This document shows positions 7,810-17,173 of a DNA stretch of 64,000 nucleotides, in pieces. The notes beneath the pieces were generated by a model that saw only the letters and a program-made list of their open reading frames with translations, made no database searches and was not told the DNA's origin. This DNA comes from Actinomadura fibrosa (lineage in GTDB: Bacteria > Actinomycetota > Actinomycetes > Streptosporangiales > Streptosporangiaceae). The position numbers were made by a program, and so were the translations under genes. The stretch's first letter is position 1, and each line of letters opens with the position of its first letter. The DNA lies in the NCBI RefSeq assembly GCF_900659615.1, contig NZ_CAACUY010000019.1, forward strand, positions 19,876 through 83,875, given 5' to 3'.

Positions 7810-9110
7810 GGTTCGTGCCTCGGCGCGCCGATGGCGACGACGGCCATGTCGTCGTGGGGTCCGCCGCCGACCCAGCGGGACGCGAGCATCTGCACCCGTT
7901 CGACGACCGCCTCGCAGGGCAGGCCGGCGCAGCTCGCGAGGGCGCGGTGGAGGCGGTGCTCGCCGAACATCTCGCGGCCGGCGTGCGCGTCCCTGGCCTC
8001 GGTGATGCCGTCGGTGTAGAGGAGGCAGGTGTCGCCGGGGCGGAGGACGGCGGCGGCGGTGCGGGAGCCGACGCGGTCCAGGCCGCCGATCAGGTTGCCG
8101 CGGCTCGCGACCCGCTCGACGCGGCCGTCCGTCCGGACGATGAGCGGCGGGGGATGGCCCGCCGCGGTCAGCCGCAGGCGGACGTCCTCGCCGTGGCGCC
8201 GCAGGGACGCGAGGACCAGGGTGGCGAACCGCGGGTCCCGGTCGCCGCCAGGGCCGGCCAGCAGCAGGTCGTTGAGCAGGCCGAGGACCTTCTGGTGGTC
8301 GCCCGCCAGCGGCCGCAGGACGCGGAGCGCGGCGCGGAGCCTGCCGGTGACGAGGGCGGCTTCGAGGTCGCTGCCGCACACGTCGCCGAGGGCGACGAGC
8401 CACTCGCCGCCGTCCGCCGGGGGGAGGACGTCGTAGAAGTCGCCGCCGACCTTGTCGCCGGAGCTGGACAGGAGGCGGCCGGTGGCGAGCTCGGCGCCGT
8501 CGAGGCGGCGGAGGCGGGGCGGGGCGAGCTCCCGCGCGAGCATGTCGGTGATCGAGTCCTTCTCCGCGGACAGCCGGGCCGCGGACAGGGCCGTGCCGCC
8601 CGCGGCGGCGAAGAGGCCCGCGAAGTCCTCCTCGTCGGCGGTGAACGCGGCGGTGCGGAGGAGGATCAGCGCGCCGACGACGCTGCCGTGGCCGGTCATC
8701 GCGGAGACGGCCATCGCGGTGAAGGCGCCGAAGCCCTCGAAGCCGTCGAGGGCGAGGCGGGCCGGGACGCCGGCGGGGTCGATCCAGCCGGACGGGACGG
8801 GCGGGAGCCCCTTCAGCGCCTCGTCGAGGCCGGGGACGTCCGCCGGGTCGAAGCGGAGGTCGGCGCGGGCGACCGGGCCGCCGGAGCGGCAGTAGGCGGT
8901 GGGGAAGCGGTGGCGGGTCGCCGTCCCGACGACGAGGGCGGCGTCGGCCAGGTGCCGGGACGCCAGCAGGGCCGTCGTCGCCAGGCAGTGGTCGACGTCG
9001 AGCGAGGCGAGGCGGGTCGCCTCGGCGAGGAGGGCGCGGCGGTCGCGCTCGCGGCGCAGCGCGCGTTCGGCGCGCCGGAGGGCGAGGGCCGCGGTGTTAG
9101 CGCTGGTCAG
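7806..9110 (-). CDS. PP2C-type serine/threonine phosphatase with N-terminal PAS/GAF sensor
   Basis: The C-terminal catalytic domain is a SpoIIE/RsbU-like PP2C: GDKVGGDFYDVLP, WLVALGDVCGSDLEAALVTG, LTAAGHPPPLIV, LLYTDGITEARD and GGPHDDMAVVAI give the metal-binding Asp residues in order. Upstream in the same frame is a GAF domain (DVDHCLATTALLASRHLADAA onward), a coiled helix (ALRRAERALRRERDRRAL) and a short PAS-like end. The first in-frame ATG (8714) would cut the GAF domain in half, yet the frame stays open to 9299 without any ATG, GTG or TTG. I give CTG 9110 as a provisional start. Such phosphatases act on anti-sigma-factor antagonists in partner-switching stress pathways. It is coupled by ATGA to the cobalamin protein. 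Confidence 0.78.
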   Translation of the reverse strand: MTSANTAALALRRAERALRRERDRRALLAEATRLASLDVDHCLATTALLASRHLADAALVVGTATRHRFPTAYCRSGGPVARADLRFDPADVPGLDEALKGLPPVPSGWIDPAGVPARLALDGFEGFGAFTAMAVSAMTGHGSVVGALILLRTAAFTADEEDFAGLFAAAGGTALSAARLSAEKDSITDMLARELAPPRLRRLDGAELATGRLLSSSGDKVGGDFYDVLPPADGGEWLVALGDVCGSDLEAALVTGRLRAALRVLRPLAGDHQKVLGLLNDLLLAGPGGDRDPRFATLVLASLRRHGEDVRLRLTAAGHPPPLIVRTDGRVERVASRGNLIGGLDRVGSRTAAAVLRPGDTCLLYTDGITEARDAHAGREMFGEHRLHRALASCAGLPCEAVVERVQMLASRWVGGGPHDDMAVVAIGAPRHEP

Positions 9111-9351
9111 GGTGCCGTCATCGGCGACGGCGAGGGCGGGGCGGGAGGTCTCCTCCGGGGCGCTGTCGCCGGTCGTCGGCGTGCGCCTGCCGCTGTCCTC
9201 TGCTGGCGTAGGGATCGCCTCCCCCCGGGGCGTGTCACTCTGCGGGACGGGCGGACTCCCGACTGTAGTCGGACGGTCGCTTCGACGGCTGCCTTTTCCT
9301 CAAGGGCGGTCGCCCGCCGGGGCCGCGCGGCCGGATGCCAGGATGAGATCC

Positions 9352-11991
9352 ATGACCGGACGGTCCCGCCTGCTGCTCCTCGACGGCCACTCGCTGGCCT
9401 ACCGGGCGTTCTACGCGCTGCCGGTGGAGAACTTCGCGACGACGTCGGGCCAGCCCACGAACGTCCTGTACGGCTTCGCGAACATGCTGGCCAACGTGCT
9501 GCGGGACGAGCGGCCGACCCACGTCGCCGTGGCGTTCGACGTCTCGCGCCGGACGTTCCGGACGGAGGCGTTTCCCGACTACAAGGCGGGGCGGGCGAAG
9601 TCGCCGGGCGAGTTCGGCAGCCAGATGGAGATCCTGGACGACCTGCTGGCCGCGATGGGGATCGCCACGGTCCGGGTGCCGGGCTACGAGGCGGACGACG
9701 TCATCGCGACGCTCGCCACGGCGGCGGAGGCGGCGGGCTTCGAGGTGCTGATCGTCACGGGCGACCGCGACGTGCTCCAGCTCGTGAACGACGACGTCAC
9801 CGTCCTGTACTACTACCGGACGGCCGCGGAGATGATCCGGTACACGCCCGGGAGGGTCGAGGAGAAGTACGGGCTGACCCCGGCGCAGTATCCGGACTTC
9901 GCGGCGCTGCGCGGGGACCCGTCCGACAACCTGCCGGGCATTCCGGGCATCGGGGAGAAGACGGCCGCGAAGTGGATCCGCGAGTTCGGGTCGCTGGCGG
10001 CCCTGCTGGAGCGGGCGGACGAGGTGCGGGGCAAGGCGGGGGAGCGGCTCCGGGAGGCGTCGGACACGGTACGGCTGAACCGGCGGCTGACCGAGCTCGT
10101 CCGGGACCTGGACCTGCCCGTCGAGCTGGACGACCTGGTCCGCAGGCCCTATGACCAGGCGGTCTTCAGCAGACTTCTCGACGAATTGGAGTTCCGCAAC
10201 GCTAGCCTCCGGAAGCGGCTGTTCGAGGCCGATCCAGGTTCCGCCGAGGTGGAGCGTTCCGCGGAGGTGGACGCGGCGCCGGTCGAAGGGCGCGAGCTCG
10301 GGCCGGACGAGCTGGCCGGATGGCTGCGGGAGAACGCGGCGGGCCTGGTGGGCCTGGCCGTCGACGCCACGTGGGCGCGCGGCTCCGGTGAGATCGAGCG
10401 GGTCGCGCTCGCTTCTCCCGACGGGCGCGCGGCGTCGTTCGTGCCGTCAGAGTTGAGCGAGAGTGATGAGGCAGCCTTCGCGGCGTGGCTGGCCGATCCG
10501 TCGCGGCCGAAGGCGTTGCACGACGTGAAGGCGCTGCTGCGGGTCCTGCCCGAGCACGGGTGGCGGCTCGGCGGCGTGGCCACGGACACGGCGATGGCCG
10601 CCTACCTGCTGCTGCCCGGCCTGGCCGCCTACGGGATCGCCGACCTCGCGGCCCGCTACCTGGGGCGCCGCCCGTCCGCCGAGGGCGCGGCCGGGACGAT
10701 GCTGCGGGCCAGGGCCGTCCTCGATCTGAAGGGCGAGCTCGATCCGGAGTTGGCCGCGACGGGCATGGACGCGGTGCTGCGGGACGTGGAGCTGCCGTTG
10801 TCCGGGCTGCTGGCCCGGGCGGAGCGAGCCGGGATCCAGGTGGACGCGGACCTCCTGCACGATCTGGAGCGGCAGTTCGCTGAGGGGATGGAGCGCGCCG
10901 CCGCCGACGCCGCGGACATCGCCGGGCACCCGTTCAACCCGGGCTCGACCAAGCAGCTCCAGGAGGTCCTGTTCGGCGAGCTCGGGCTGCCGCGGACGAA
11001 GAAGATCAAGTCGGGGTACTCGACCGACCTCGACGCGCTGACCTGGCTCGCGACGCAGACCGACAACGGGCTCCCGGAGCTCCTGCTCCGCCACCGCGAC
11101 CTGGCCCGGCTGCGCACCACCGTCGCGGGACTGATCCGGGAGATCGGCGCGGACGGCCGCGTCCACACGACGTTCCAGCAGACCGTCGCCGCCACCGGGC
11201 GGCTCACCTCGACGGACCCGAACCTCCAGGTCATCCCGATCCGCACCGAGGAGGGGCGGCGGATCCGGCGGGCGTTCCGGCCGGGCGAGGGCTTCGCCTC
11301 GCTGATGACCGCCGACTACGGGCAGCTCGAACTGCGGGTCATGGCGCACCTGTCGCAGGACCCGACGCTGCTGGCGGCGTTCGCGTCCGGCGAGGATCTG
11401 CACACCACGATGGCGGCGCGGGTCTTCGGCGTCGGGCCGGGCGCGGTCACCGCTGAGATGCGCCGCAAGACCAAGGCGATGTCGTACGGGCTGGCGTACG
11501 GGCTGTCGGCGTTCGGGCTGGCGAAGCAGCTCGGCATCGCGGTGGCGGAGGCGCGGCCGCTGATGGACGCCTACTTCGAGCGGCTCGGCGGCGTCCGCGA
11601 CTACCTGGACCACGTGGTCGCCGAGGCCCGGGTGACGGGCTACACCCGCACGCTGCTCGGCCGCCGCCGCTACCTGCCGCAGCTGTCCAGCGAGAACCGG
11701 CAGCGCCGCGAGACCGCCGAGCGGATGGCGCTGAACGCGCCCGTGCAGGGCTCCGCCGCCGACATCGTCAAGATCGCGATGCTGCGGGTGGACGAGGCGC
11801 TGACCGCGGCCGGGCTCCGCAGCCGCCTGCTGCTCCAGGTGCACGACGAGATCGTCCTGGAGGTGGCGCCGGGCGAGCACGACCGGGTGGAGGAGCTGGT
11901 CCTGGAGGGCATGACGACGGCGTATCCGCTCAGCGTGGGCCTGGAGGCCGCCATCGGGAACGGGCCCGACTGGGACGCCGCCGCCCATTGA
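9352..11991 (+). CDS. polA: DNA polymerase I
   Basis: 879 residues with the standard three-domain order. Residues 1 to about 290 are the 5'-3' exonuclease (LLLLDGHSLAYRAFYALP, DYKAGRAKSP, YEADDVIATLA, TGDRDVLQLV, DNLPGIPGIGEKTA). The middle domain resembles the proofreading exonuclease, but the acidic DxE motif is replaced (VDATWARGSGEI), so it is probably inactive, as in many actinobacteria. The polymerase domain shows motif A near residue 654 (DYGQLELRVMAHLSQDP), the O helix near 705 (KTKAMSYGLAYG) and motif C near 828 (QVHDEIVLEV). It fills gaps in lagging-strand synthesis and excision repair. ATG 9352 (MTGRSRLL) is preferred, with GGATGA upstream; ATG 9343 is possible. It is divergent from the phosphatase/B12 pair. 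Confidence 0.97.
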   Translation: MTGRSRLLLLDGHSLAYRAFYALPVENFATTSGQPTNVLYGFANMLANVLRDERPTHVAVAFDVSRRTFRTEAFPDYKAGRAKSPGEFGSQMEILDDLLAAMGIATVRVPGYEADDVIATLATAAEAAGFEVLIVTGDRDVLQLVNDDVTVLYYYRTAAEMIRYTPGRVEEKYGLTPAQYPDFAALRGDPSDNLPGIPGIGEKTAAKWIREFGSLAALLERADEVRGKAGERLREASDTVRLNRRLTELVRDLDLPVELDDLVRRPYDQAVFSRLLDELEFRNASLRKRLFEADPGSAEVERSAEVDAAPVEGRELGPDELAGWLRENAAGLVGLAVDATWARGSGEIERVALASPDGRAASFVPSELSESDEAAFAAWLADPSRPKALHDVKALLRVLPEHGWRLGGVATDTAMAAYLLLPGLAAYGIADLAARYLGRRPSAEGAAGTMLRARAVLDLKGELDPELAATGMDAVLRDVELPLSGLLARAERAGIQVDADLLHDLERQFAEGMERAAADAADIAGHPFNPGSTKQLQEVLFGELGLPRTKKIKSGYSTDLDALTWLATQTDNGLPELLLRHRDLARLRTTVAGLIREIGADGRVHTTFQQTVAATGRLTSTDPNLQVIPIRTEEGRRIRRAFRPGEGFASLMTADYGQLELRVMAHLSQDPTLLAAFASGEDLHTTMAARVFGVGPGAVTAEMRRKTKAMSYGLAYGLSAFGLAKQLGIAVAEARPLMDAYFERLGGVRDYLDHVVAEARVTGYTRTLLGRRRYLPQLSSENRQRRETAERMALNAPVQGSAADIVKIAMLRVDEALTAAGLRSRLLLQVHDEIVLEVAPGEHDRVEELVLEGMTTAYPLSVGLEAAIGNGPDWDAAAH

Positions 11992-12002
11992 TTCGCCCGG
12001 CC

Positions 12003-13067
12003 TCAGGCCGGTGGGCTGCCCTTCCAGGCGCGTTCCAGCAGTGCGCGCAGGCCGGGTTCCTCCACGGGACGCGGGTTCGCGTACGGCGCGGCGAGGACCT
12101 GGGCCAGCACGTCGTCGAGCCGAGCGGGGTCGGCGCCCAGCTCCGCGAGCGAGCGCGGGAGGCCGAGTTCGCCGGTCAGCGCCCACAGCGCGGCGGCCGG
12201 GTCGTCCTCGCCCAGCGCCCGCCGGAGGGCCTCGACGGCGCCGGGCGCGGCGGACGCGTTGTAGGCGAGGGCGTGCGGGAGGACGACGGCGTGGGTCTCG
12301 GCGTGCGGGAGGCCGAGCGTGCCGCCGAGGGCGTGGCAGAGCTTGTGGTGCAGGCCCATCGTGGTGACGCCGAGGCAGGAGCCGCACAACCACGCGCCGT
12401 ACAGCGCCCGCGAGCGCGCGGGACGGTCACCCGGGTCGCGGACGACGGCGGGCAGCGCGGCGGCGAGCACGCGGACGGCCTCCTCGGCCATCAGCGACAC
12501 GACCGGCGAGCGGTCCGGCGCGTAGAGCGCCTCGACGGCGTGCGCCATCGCGTTCGCCCCGGACGCGGCCGACACGCGCGCCGGCAGGCCCAGCGTCAGC
12601 GACGGGTCGTACAGGACGGTGCGCGCCAGCACCCGCGGGTCGTGCCCGGTGCGCTTGACGCCGTCCTCGGTGGTGCCCCACACCGGCGTCATCTCCGACC
12701 CGGCGTAGGTGGTCGGGACGGCCACGACCGGCAGCCCCAGCCCCTTCGCGATCATCTTCGCCAGGCCGACCGCGGAGCCGCCGCCGTACGCGACGAGGCC
12801 GTCCGCTCCGGCGGCGCGGGCCGCGCGGAGGCCCTCGGCGGCGACCTCGGCGGGCACGTGCATGACCGCCTCTGCGTGGACGCCCGCCGCCCGCTCGCCC
12901 AGCAGCCCCGCGACCCGCTCGGCGTCGGCGCGGCGTCCCGGCGTGGACAGCACCAGGACGCGGCGGAGGCCGAGCGCGTCCACCTCGTCCGCGAGCCTGC
13001 CGAGCACGCCGTTGCCGAAGACGACGCGGACGGGAAGCGGCTGGTGGACGAACTCCGGCTGGTCCAT
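12003..13067 (-). CDS. Maleylacetate reductase-like iron-containing alcohol dehydrogenase
   Basis: 354 residues of the Fe-ADH superfamily. The N-terminal NAD-binding half has VRVVFGNGVLGRL and GGGSAVGLAKMIA, then VVAVPTTYAGSEMTPVWG, which is characteristic of maleylacetate reductases. The metal-site region is GLHHKLCHALGG with HAETHAVVLPHALAYN downstream. The family reduces maleylacetate to 3-oxoadipate in (chloro)catechol and resorcinol degradation. No intradiol dioxygenase lies beside it, so the pathway is not confirmed by context. It converges with polA, with only 11 bases between the two stop codons. Confidence 0.85.
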   Translation of the reverse strand: MDQPEFVHQPLPVRVVFGNGVLGRLADEVDALGLRRVLVLSTPGRRADAERVAGLLGERAAGVHAEAVMHVPAEVAAEGLRAARAAGADGLVAYGGGSAVGLAKMIAKGLGLPVVAVPTTYAGSEMTPVWGTTEDGVKRTGHDPRVLARTVLYDPSLTLGLPARVSAASGANAMAHAVEALYAPDRSPVVSLMAEEAVRVLAAALPAVVRDPGDRPARSRALYGAWLCGSCLGVTTMGLHHKLCHALGGTLGLPHAETHAVVLPHALAYNASAAPGAVEALRRALGEDDPAAALWALTGELGLPRSLAELGADPARLDDVLAQVLAAPYANPRPVEEPGLRALLERAWKGSPPA

Positions 13068-13111
13068 GCCCCGACTCTACGGCGGACGGCGGACGGCGGC
13101 CGGGTCCGCGG

Positions 13112-13801
13112 TCAGCGGCCGAGGAGGACGAGGCGCAGGCGCCGTCCACGGCGCTTGCGGTGCCACGCCTCCCGCTCGTTGACCTCCGGGAACGGCTCGT
13201 CCGGGACGGGGACGCCGAGGAACGCGCACAGCGGCTCCCAGCCGTCGCGGACGTCGAGGACGAGCAGCCGCTCCGGCGGGATCTCCGCCTTGACCTCGGC
13301 GATGTGCCGCTCGAACACCGCGAGGACGTGCGCGCGGTCGCCGACGCGGCCGTCGAAGACCCGGTCCATGACGGTCGCCTTCGCCATCCGGGGGTAGAGG
13401 GCGAAGTCCGGCGCGCGGCGCTCGACCAGCCAGCGCGTGATCCGGCGGCGCAACGGCGGCGGGCGCCGCTCGGCGAGGGCGCTCGCGAAGATCGTCCCGG
13501 CGACGCTGTCGTACCAGCGCGCGGGGTCGCGGACGGTGAGGATCACCTTGGCGTCGGGATAGTGCGCGGCGAGTTCGCGCCAGTAGGACGCGGCGGGCCA
13601 GTCCACGGCGGCGGGGAAGCCCGCGAACACCTCGTCCCAGCCGGGGCCCCGGCCCTCGGCGACGTCGAGCCATTGCCGGACCCGGAACGGCTCCTGGATG
13701 ACGACGCTCATGTGGTAGCAGGGGGCGAAACCGAGGGTTTCGAGGGCCGCCCGGAGCGACGCCGTGCCCGTCCGGCCGAATCCGGCTCCGATGACCTCCA
13801 C
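13112..13801 (-). CDS. Sulfotransferase-family protein
   Basis: 229 residues from GTG 13801, chosen because GGAGGGG lies 7 bases upstream and the protein then begins directly with the first strand and P-loop (VEVIGAGFGRTGTASLRAAL), the 5'-phosphosulfate-binding motif. The 3'-phosphate site is visible as VILTVRDPARWYDSVAG. The C-terminal part (LLVLDVRDGWEPLCAFLGVPVPDEPFPEVN) is typical of this actinobacterial sulfotransferase family, which is annotated as PAPS-dependent but whose substrates are unknown. The gene is divergent from the ligase-led cluster. Confidence 0.82.
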   Translation of the reverse strand: MEVIGAGFGRTGTASLRAALETLGFAPCYHMSVVIQEPFRVRQWLDVAEGRGPGWDEVFAGFPAAVDWPAASYWRELAAHYPDAKVILTVRDPARWYDSVAGTIFASALAERRPPPLRRRITRWLVERRAPDFALYPRMAKATVMDRVFDGRVGDRAHVLAVFERHIAEVKAEIPPERLLVLDVRDGWEPLCAFLGVPVPDEPFPEVNEREAWHRKRRGRRLRLVLLGR

Positions 13802-13949
13802 GCCGTGCCCCTCCCGCTCCGCGCGCCCGTCCCGGTTCTGCTCCGGTTCTGATCCGCGCCGCCTACCGTCGCGGTGGACGACATGCCGGTTGTACGACGG
13901 TTCCCGCGTCCGCACAACCGGCGCAGCGGCGATTTCAAGGAGCCGGACG

Positions 13950-15506
13950 ATGCCCGCCGAACCGCCCTTTCCGCATGCCTACCAGCCCTTCCCGCACGCC
14001 GTTCTCCAGGCGCTCGCGGAGTCGCCGGGGACGGTCGCGTTCGAGCACGGGGACCGGCGCGTCACGCGCGGCGAGGTGCTGGAGACCGTCGGGCGGCTGG
14101 CGGGCGCGCTGCGCGACGCGGGGCTCGGCCCCGGCCGGGCCGTCGCGATCCGCACCGCCGTGACGCCGGAGGCGTTCGCGGCCCACATCGCCGCGCACGT
14201 CCTCGGCTGCCGGGTCGTGGGGGTCCGGCCCGGCTATCCGGCGGGCCAGCTCGCGCACGTGCTCGGCACGGGCGTGGACGCGCTGCTCGCCGACCCGTCC
14301 ACCCTGACGCCGGAGTTGGCCGGAGCCGCCGGACGGCCACTGCCGCTGCTGTCGCTCGGCCCCTGCTCCGGGGCGTCCGACCTCCTGGCGTACGCGGGGC
14401 GAGCGCATTCCCTGGCGATCGCCGCCCGCCCGGACGACGTCGCCGCGCTGCACTTCACCAGCGGCAGCACCGGGCGGCCCAAGGGCTGCGCGATCACCTA
14501 CCGGGCGCTGGGCGCGCACTGGGCGTGGCAGCCGCGCGCCTGGGGCCCGGCCGCCGCGGAGCTGGCCGCGGGCTCCGGCCGCTACCTGCTCTTCGGCACG
14601 CTGGCGAGCATGGTCGTGTTCGAGTTCCTCGCGCCGTGCCTGCTCGGCGGCGGCACCGCGGTCATCCCCAAGGACGACGGGCGGCCGCTGTTCCCCGACG
14701 CGCTGGAGCGCCACGGGATCACGGCCTCGATCATCACCGTCCCGCGGCTGTGCCGGATGCTCGACCTGCTCCGGGACGACCCGGACCGGGCCCGCGGGCT
14801 GCGCAATCTACGGGCGCTGATGGTCTCGGGGTCGCCGATCGGGCCGCGGCGGCTGGCGGAGGCGGCGGAGCGGCTCGGCCCGGTCGTCTACCAGGGGTAC
14901 GGGCAGACCGAGGCCGGATCGATCTCGATCATGACGCCCGGGGAGATCGCGGCCCACCCGCCGCACGCGCTCGCCGCCGTCGGCCGCCCGCACCCCGGAG
15001 TGGAGATCACCATCCGGGACGACGACGGACGCGAGGTCGCACCGGGCGCCACAGGGGAGGTCTACGTGCGCAGCCCGTACCTCATGGCGGGGTACTGGGG
15101 GCAGCCGGAGGAGACCGCCGAGACCCTGCGCGGCGGGCTGCTGCGCACCCGCGACCTCGGCCGGCTCGACGCGGACGGCTTCCTGCACCTCACCGGCCGG
15201 ACCCGCGACGTGATCATGGTGAACGCGATGGTCGTGTACGCGGGGCCGATCGAGCGGGTCCTCGCCGGGCACCCGGACGTCGCCGAGGCGTACGTGGCGG
15301 GCGCCCCGGACGAGGACACGGGCGAGGCCGTCCACGCGTTCGTCGTTCCGGCGGCCGGAGCCGTCCCGGACGCGGGGGCGCTGTCGGCACTCGTCCGCTC
15401 TGAGCTCGGGGACGACAGCGTCCCGCGCACCGTCACGGTGGTGCACGGCGTGCCGGAGGCGGTGGGCGGCAAGCCCGACAAGCGGGCGCTGCTGCGGCTG
15501 CTCTGA
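13950..15506 (+). CDS. AMP-binding acyl/aryl ligase (adenylate-forming enzyme)
   Basis: 518 residues of the ANL superfamily. Core motifs in order: A3 phosphate loop LHFTSGSTGRPKGCAITY, A5 GYGQTEAGS, A7/A8 TRDLGRLDADGFLHLTGRTRDVIM, and A10 GGKPDKRALLRLL with the catalytic Lys near the end. It should activate a carboxylic acid as an acyl-adenylate and probably pass it to CoA. It has no fused carrier domain. ATG 13950 has AAGGAG 7 bases upstream. It leads a run of co-directional oxidoreductase genes, so it may activate the acid that those enzymes modify; that is an inference. The substrate cannot be read from the sequence. Confidence 0.85.
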   Translation: MPAEPPFPHAYQPFPHAVLQALAESPGTVAFEHGDRRVTRGEVLETVGRLAGALRDAGLGPGRAVAIRTAVTPEAFAAHIAAHVLGCRVVGVRPGYPAGQLAHVLGTGVDALLADPSTLTPELAGAAGRPLPLLSLGPCSGASDLLAYAGRAHSLAIAARPDDVAALHFTSGSTGRPKGCAITYRALGAHWAWQPRAWGPAAAELAAGSGRYLLFGTLASMVVFEFLAPCLLGGGTAVIPKDDGRPLFPDALERHGITASIITVPRLCRMLDLLRDDPDRARGLRNLRALMVSGSPIGPRRLAEAAERLGPVVYQGYGQTEAGSISIMTPGEIAAHPPHALAAVGRPHPGVEITIRDDDGREVAPGATGEVYVRSPYLMAGYWGQPEETAETLRGGLLRTRDLGRLDADGFLHLTGRTRDVIMVNAMVVYAGPIERVLAGHPDVAEAYVAGAPDEDTGEAVHAFVVPAAGAVPDAGALSALVRSELGDDSVPRTVTVVHGVPEAVGGKPDKRALLRLL

Positions 15507-15577
15507 TCGTTCTCTGAGATTCGGCCGTCACCCTGGCCGTTGTCCGTTCAATTACATCTCCGCGACGGAGGGGTGCC

Positions 15578-17173
15578 GTGCCGGACAGCGCGCTGGACTA
15601 CCTGGTGATCGGGGCCGGCCCGGCGGGCCTGCAACTCGGGTACTTCCTGGAGCAGGCCGGGCGAAGCTACTCGATCCTGGAGGCGGCGTCCGCGCCGGGC
15701 GCGTTCTTCGGGACGTTCCCGCGCCACCGCCGGCTCATCTCGATCAACAAGAGGCACAACGGGACGGAGGACCCGGAGCTCAACCTCCGGATGGACTGGA
15801 ACTCGCTGCTGTCCGACGACCCGGACCTGCTGTTCACCCGCTACAGCGACCGCTACTTCCCGCACGCGGACGACATGGTCCGCTACCTCGCCGACTTCGC
15901 CTCCGCCTGGAGACTGCGGATCTCCTACGGCACCCGCGCCGTCCGCGTCACCCGCGAGCGGTCCGGCGGGCCGGGCGGCGACCGGTTCCTGGTCACCGAC
16001 CAGGACGGACGCGTCCACGCGGCGCGGCGGCTCGTCGTCGCGACCGGCGTCGGGCAGCGGGCCAACGTGCCGCCGATCCCGGGGATCGAGGAGGCGGACC
16101 TCTACGCGGACGCGTCCACCGACCCGGCCGACTACGTCGACCAGCGGGTCCTCGTCATCGGCAAGGGCAACTCGGCGTTCGAGACGGCCGACAACCTGGT
16201 GGAGACGGCCGCGGTGGTGCACGTGGCGGGCCCGCGGTCCCTCCGGATGGCGTGGCGGACCCACTTCGTCGGGCACCTGCGCGCCGTCAACAACAACTTC
16301 CTCGACACCTACCAGCTCAAGTCGCTGAACGCGGTCCTGGACGGCGACGTGCGCCGCGTCGAGCGGCGCGCGGACGGCGGCTACCTCGTCACGGTCGGGT
16401 TCGTCCGCGCGAACGAGGTGACCAAGGACATCCCCTACGACCGGGTCATCGTCTGCACCGGTTTCCGCATCGACGACTCGGTCTTCGCGGACGGCGACTG
16501 CCGGCCCGAGCTCACGATCGGGGACCGGTTCCCGGCCCTCACACCCGCGTTCGAGTCGGTCAACGTCCCCGGCCTCTACTTCGCGGGGACGCTGACGCAG
16601 TCGCGCGACTTCAAGCGCGGCACGAACGGGTTCATCCACGGGTTCCGGTACGGGGTGCGGGCACTGCACCGCATCCTGGAGACGCGCCACCACGGCGCCG
16701 CCTGGCCCGGCCAGGACCTGCCCGCCGACCCGGACGTGCTCGCCGCCGCCGTCCTCGCGCGCGTCAACCGCAGCTCGGGCCTCTGGCAGCAGTTCGGCGT
16801 GCTCGCCGACGCCGTGGTCCTGGACGGCCGGGGCGGCGCCCGCTACCTGGAGGAGCTGCCGGCCGGGCTGGAGGGCCCGCCGATCGGCCGGCCCGGCGCG
16901 CGCGGCCACTTCACGGTCGCGCTGGAGTACGGCCCGGACCACGACGCGCACGACCCGTTCGACGTCTCCGTCGGCAGGATCGCGCAGAGCGACGCGGGAC
17001 GGGCGGACGAGGGCCACTACCTGCACCCGGTGGTGCGGTACCACCGGGAGGGCGCGCCGCCCGCCGTCCACCACGTCACCGAGAACCTGGAGAACGACTG
17101 GACGTCGCAGGAGGTCCACGTCCGGCCGCTCCGGGACTTCTTCGCCGAGCACCTCGCCCCGGCGCGGGTGTGA
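15578..17173 (+). CDS. FAD-dependent NAD(P)-binding oxidoreductase (FOXRED2/flavin monooxygenase-like)
   Basis: 531 residues. The FAD site is at the N-terminus (DYLVIGAGPAGLQLGYFLEQAG) and a second Rossmann motif lies near residue 190 (VLVIGKGNSAFETADNL), the arrangement of flavin monooxygenases and pyridine-nucleotide oxidoreductases. VIVCTGFRIDDSVF and LYFAGTLTQSRDFKRG complete the FAD domain. The first 100 residues resemble the metazoan FOXRED2 lineage rather than Baeyer-Villiger enzymes (HRRLISINKRHNG). GTG 15578 follows a GGAGGGG ribosome site. It overlaps the next gene (GTGA), so the two are probably co-translated. The reaction is unknown. Confidence 0.85.
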   Translation: MPDSALDYLVIGAGPAGLQLGYFLEQAGRSYSILEAASAPGAFFGTFPRHRRLISINKRHNGTEDPELNLRMDWNSLLSDDPDLLFTRYSDRYFPHADDMVRYLADFASAWRLRISYGTRAVRVTRERSGGPGGDRFLVTDQDGRVHAARRLVVATGVGQRANVPPIPGIEEADLYADASTDPADYVDQRVLVIGKGNSAFETADNLVETAAVVHVAGPRSLRMAWRTHFVGHLRAVNNNFLDTYQLKSLNAVLDGDVRRVERRADGGYLVTVGFVRANEVTKDIPYDRVIVCTGFRIDDSVFADGDCRPELTIGDRFPALTPAFESVNVPGLYFAGTLTQSRDFKRGTNGFIHGFRYGVRALHRILETRHHGAAWPGQDLPADPDVLAAAVLARVNRSSGLWQQFGVLADAVVLDGRGGARYLEELPAGLEGPPIGRPGARGHFTVALEYGPDHDAHDPFDVSVGRIAQSDAGRADEGHYLHPVVRYHREGAPPAVHHVTENLENDWTSQEVHVRPLRDFFAEHLAPARV

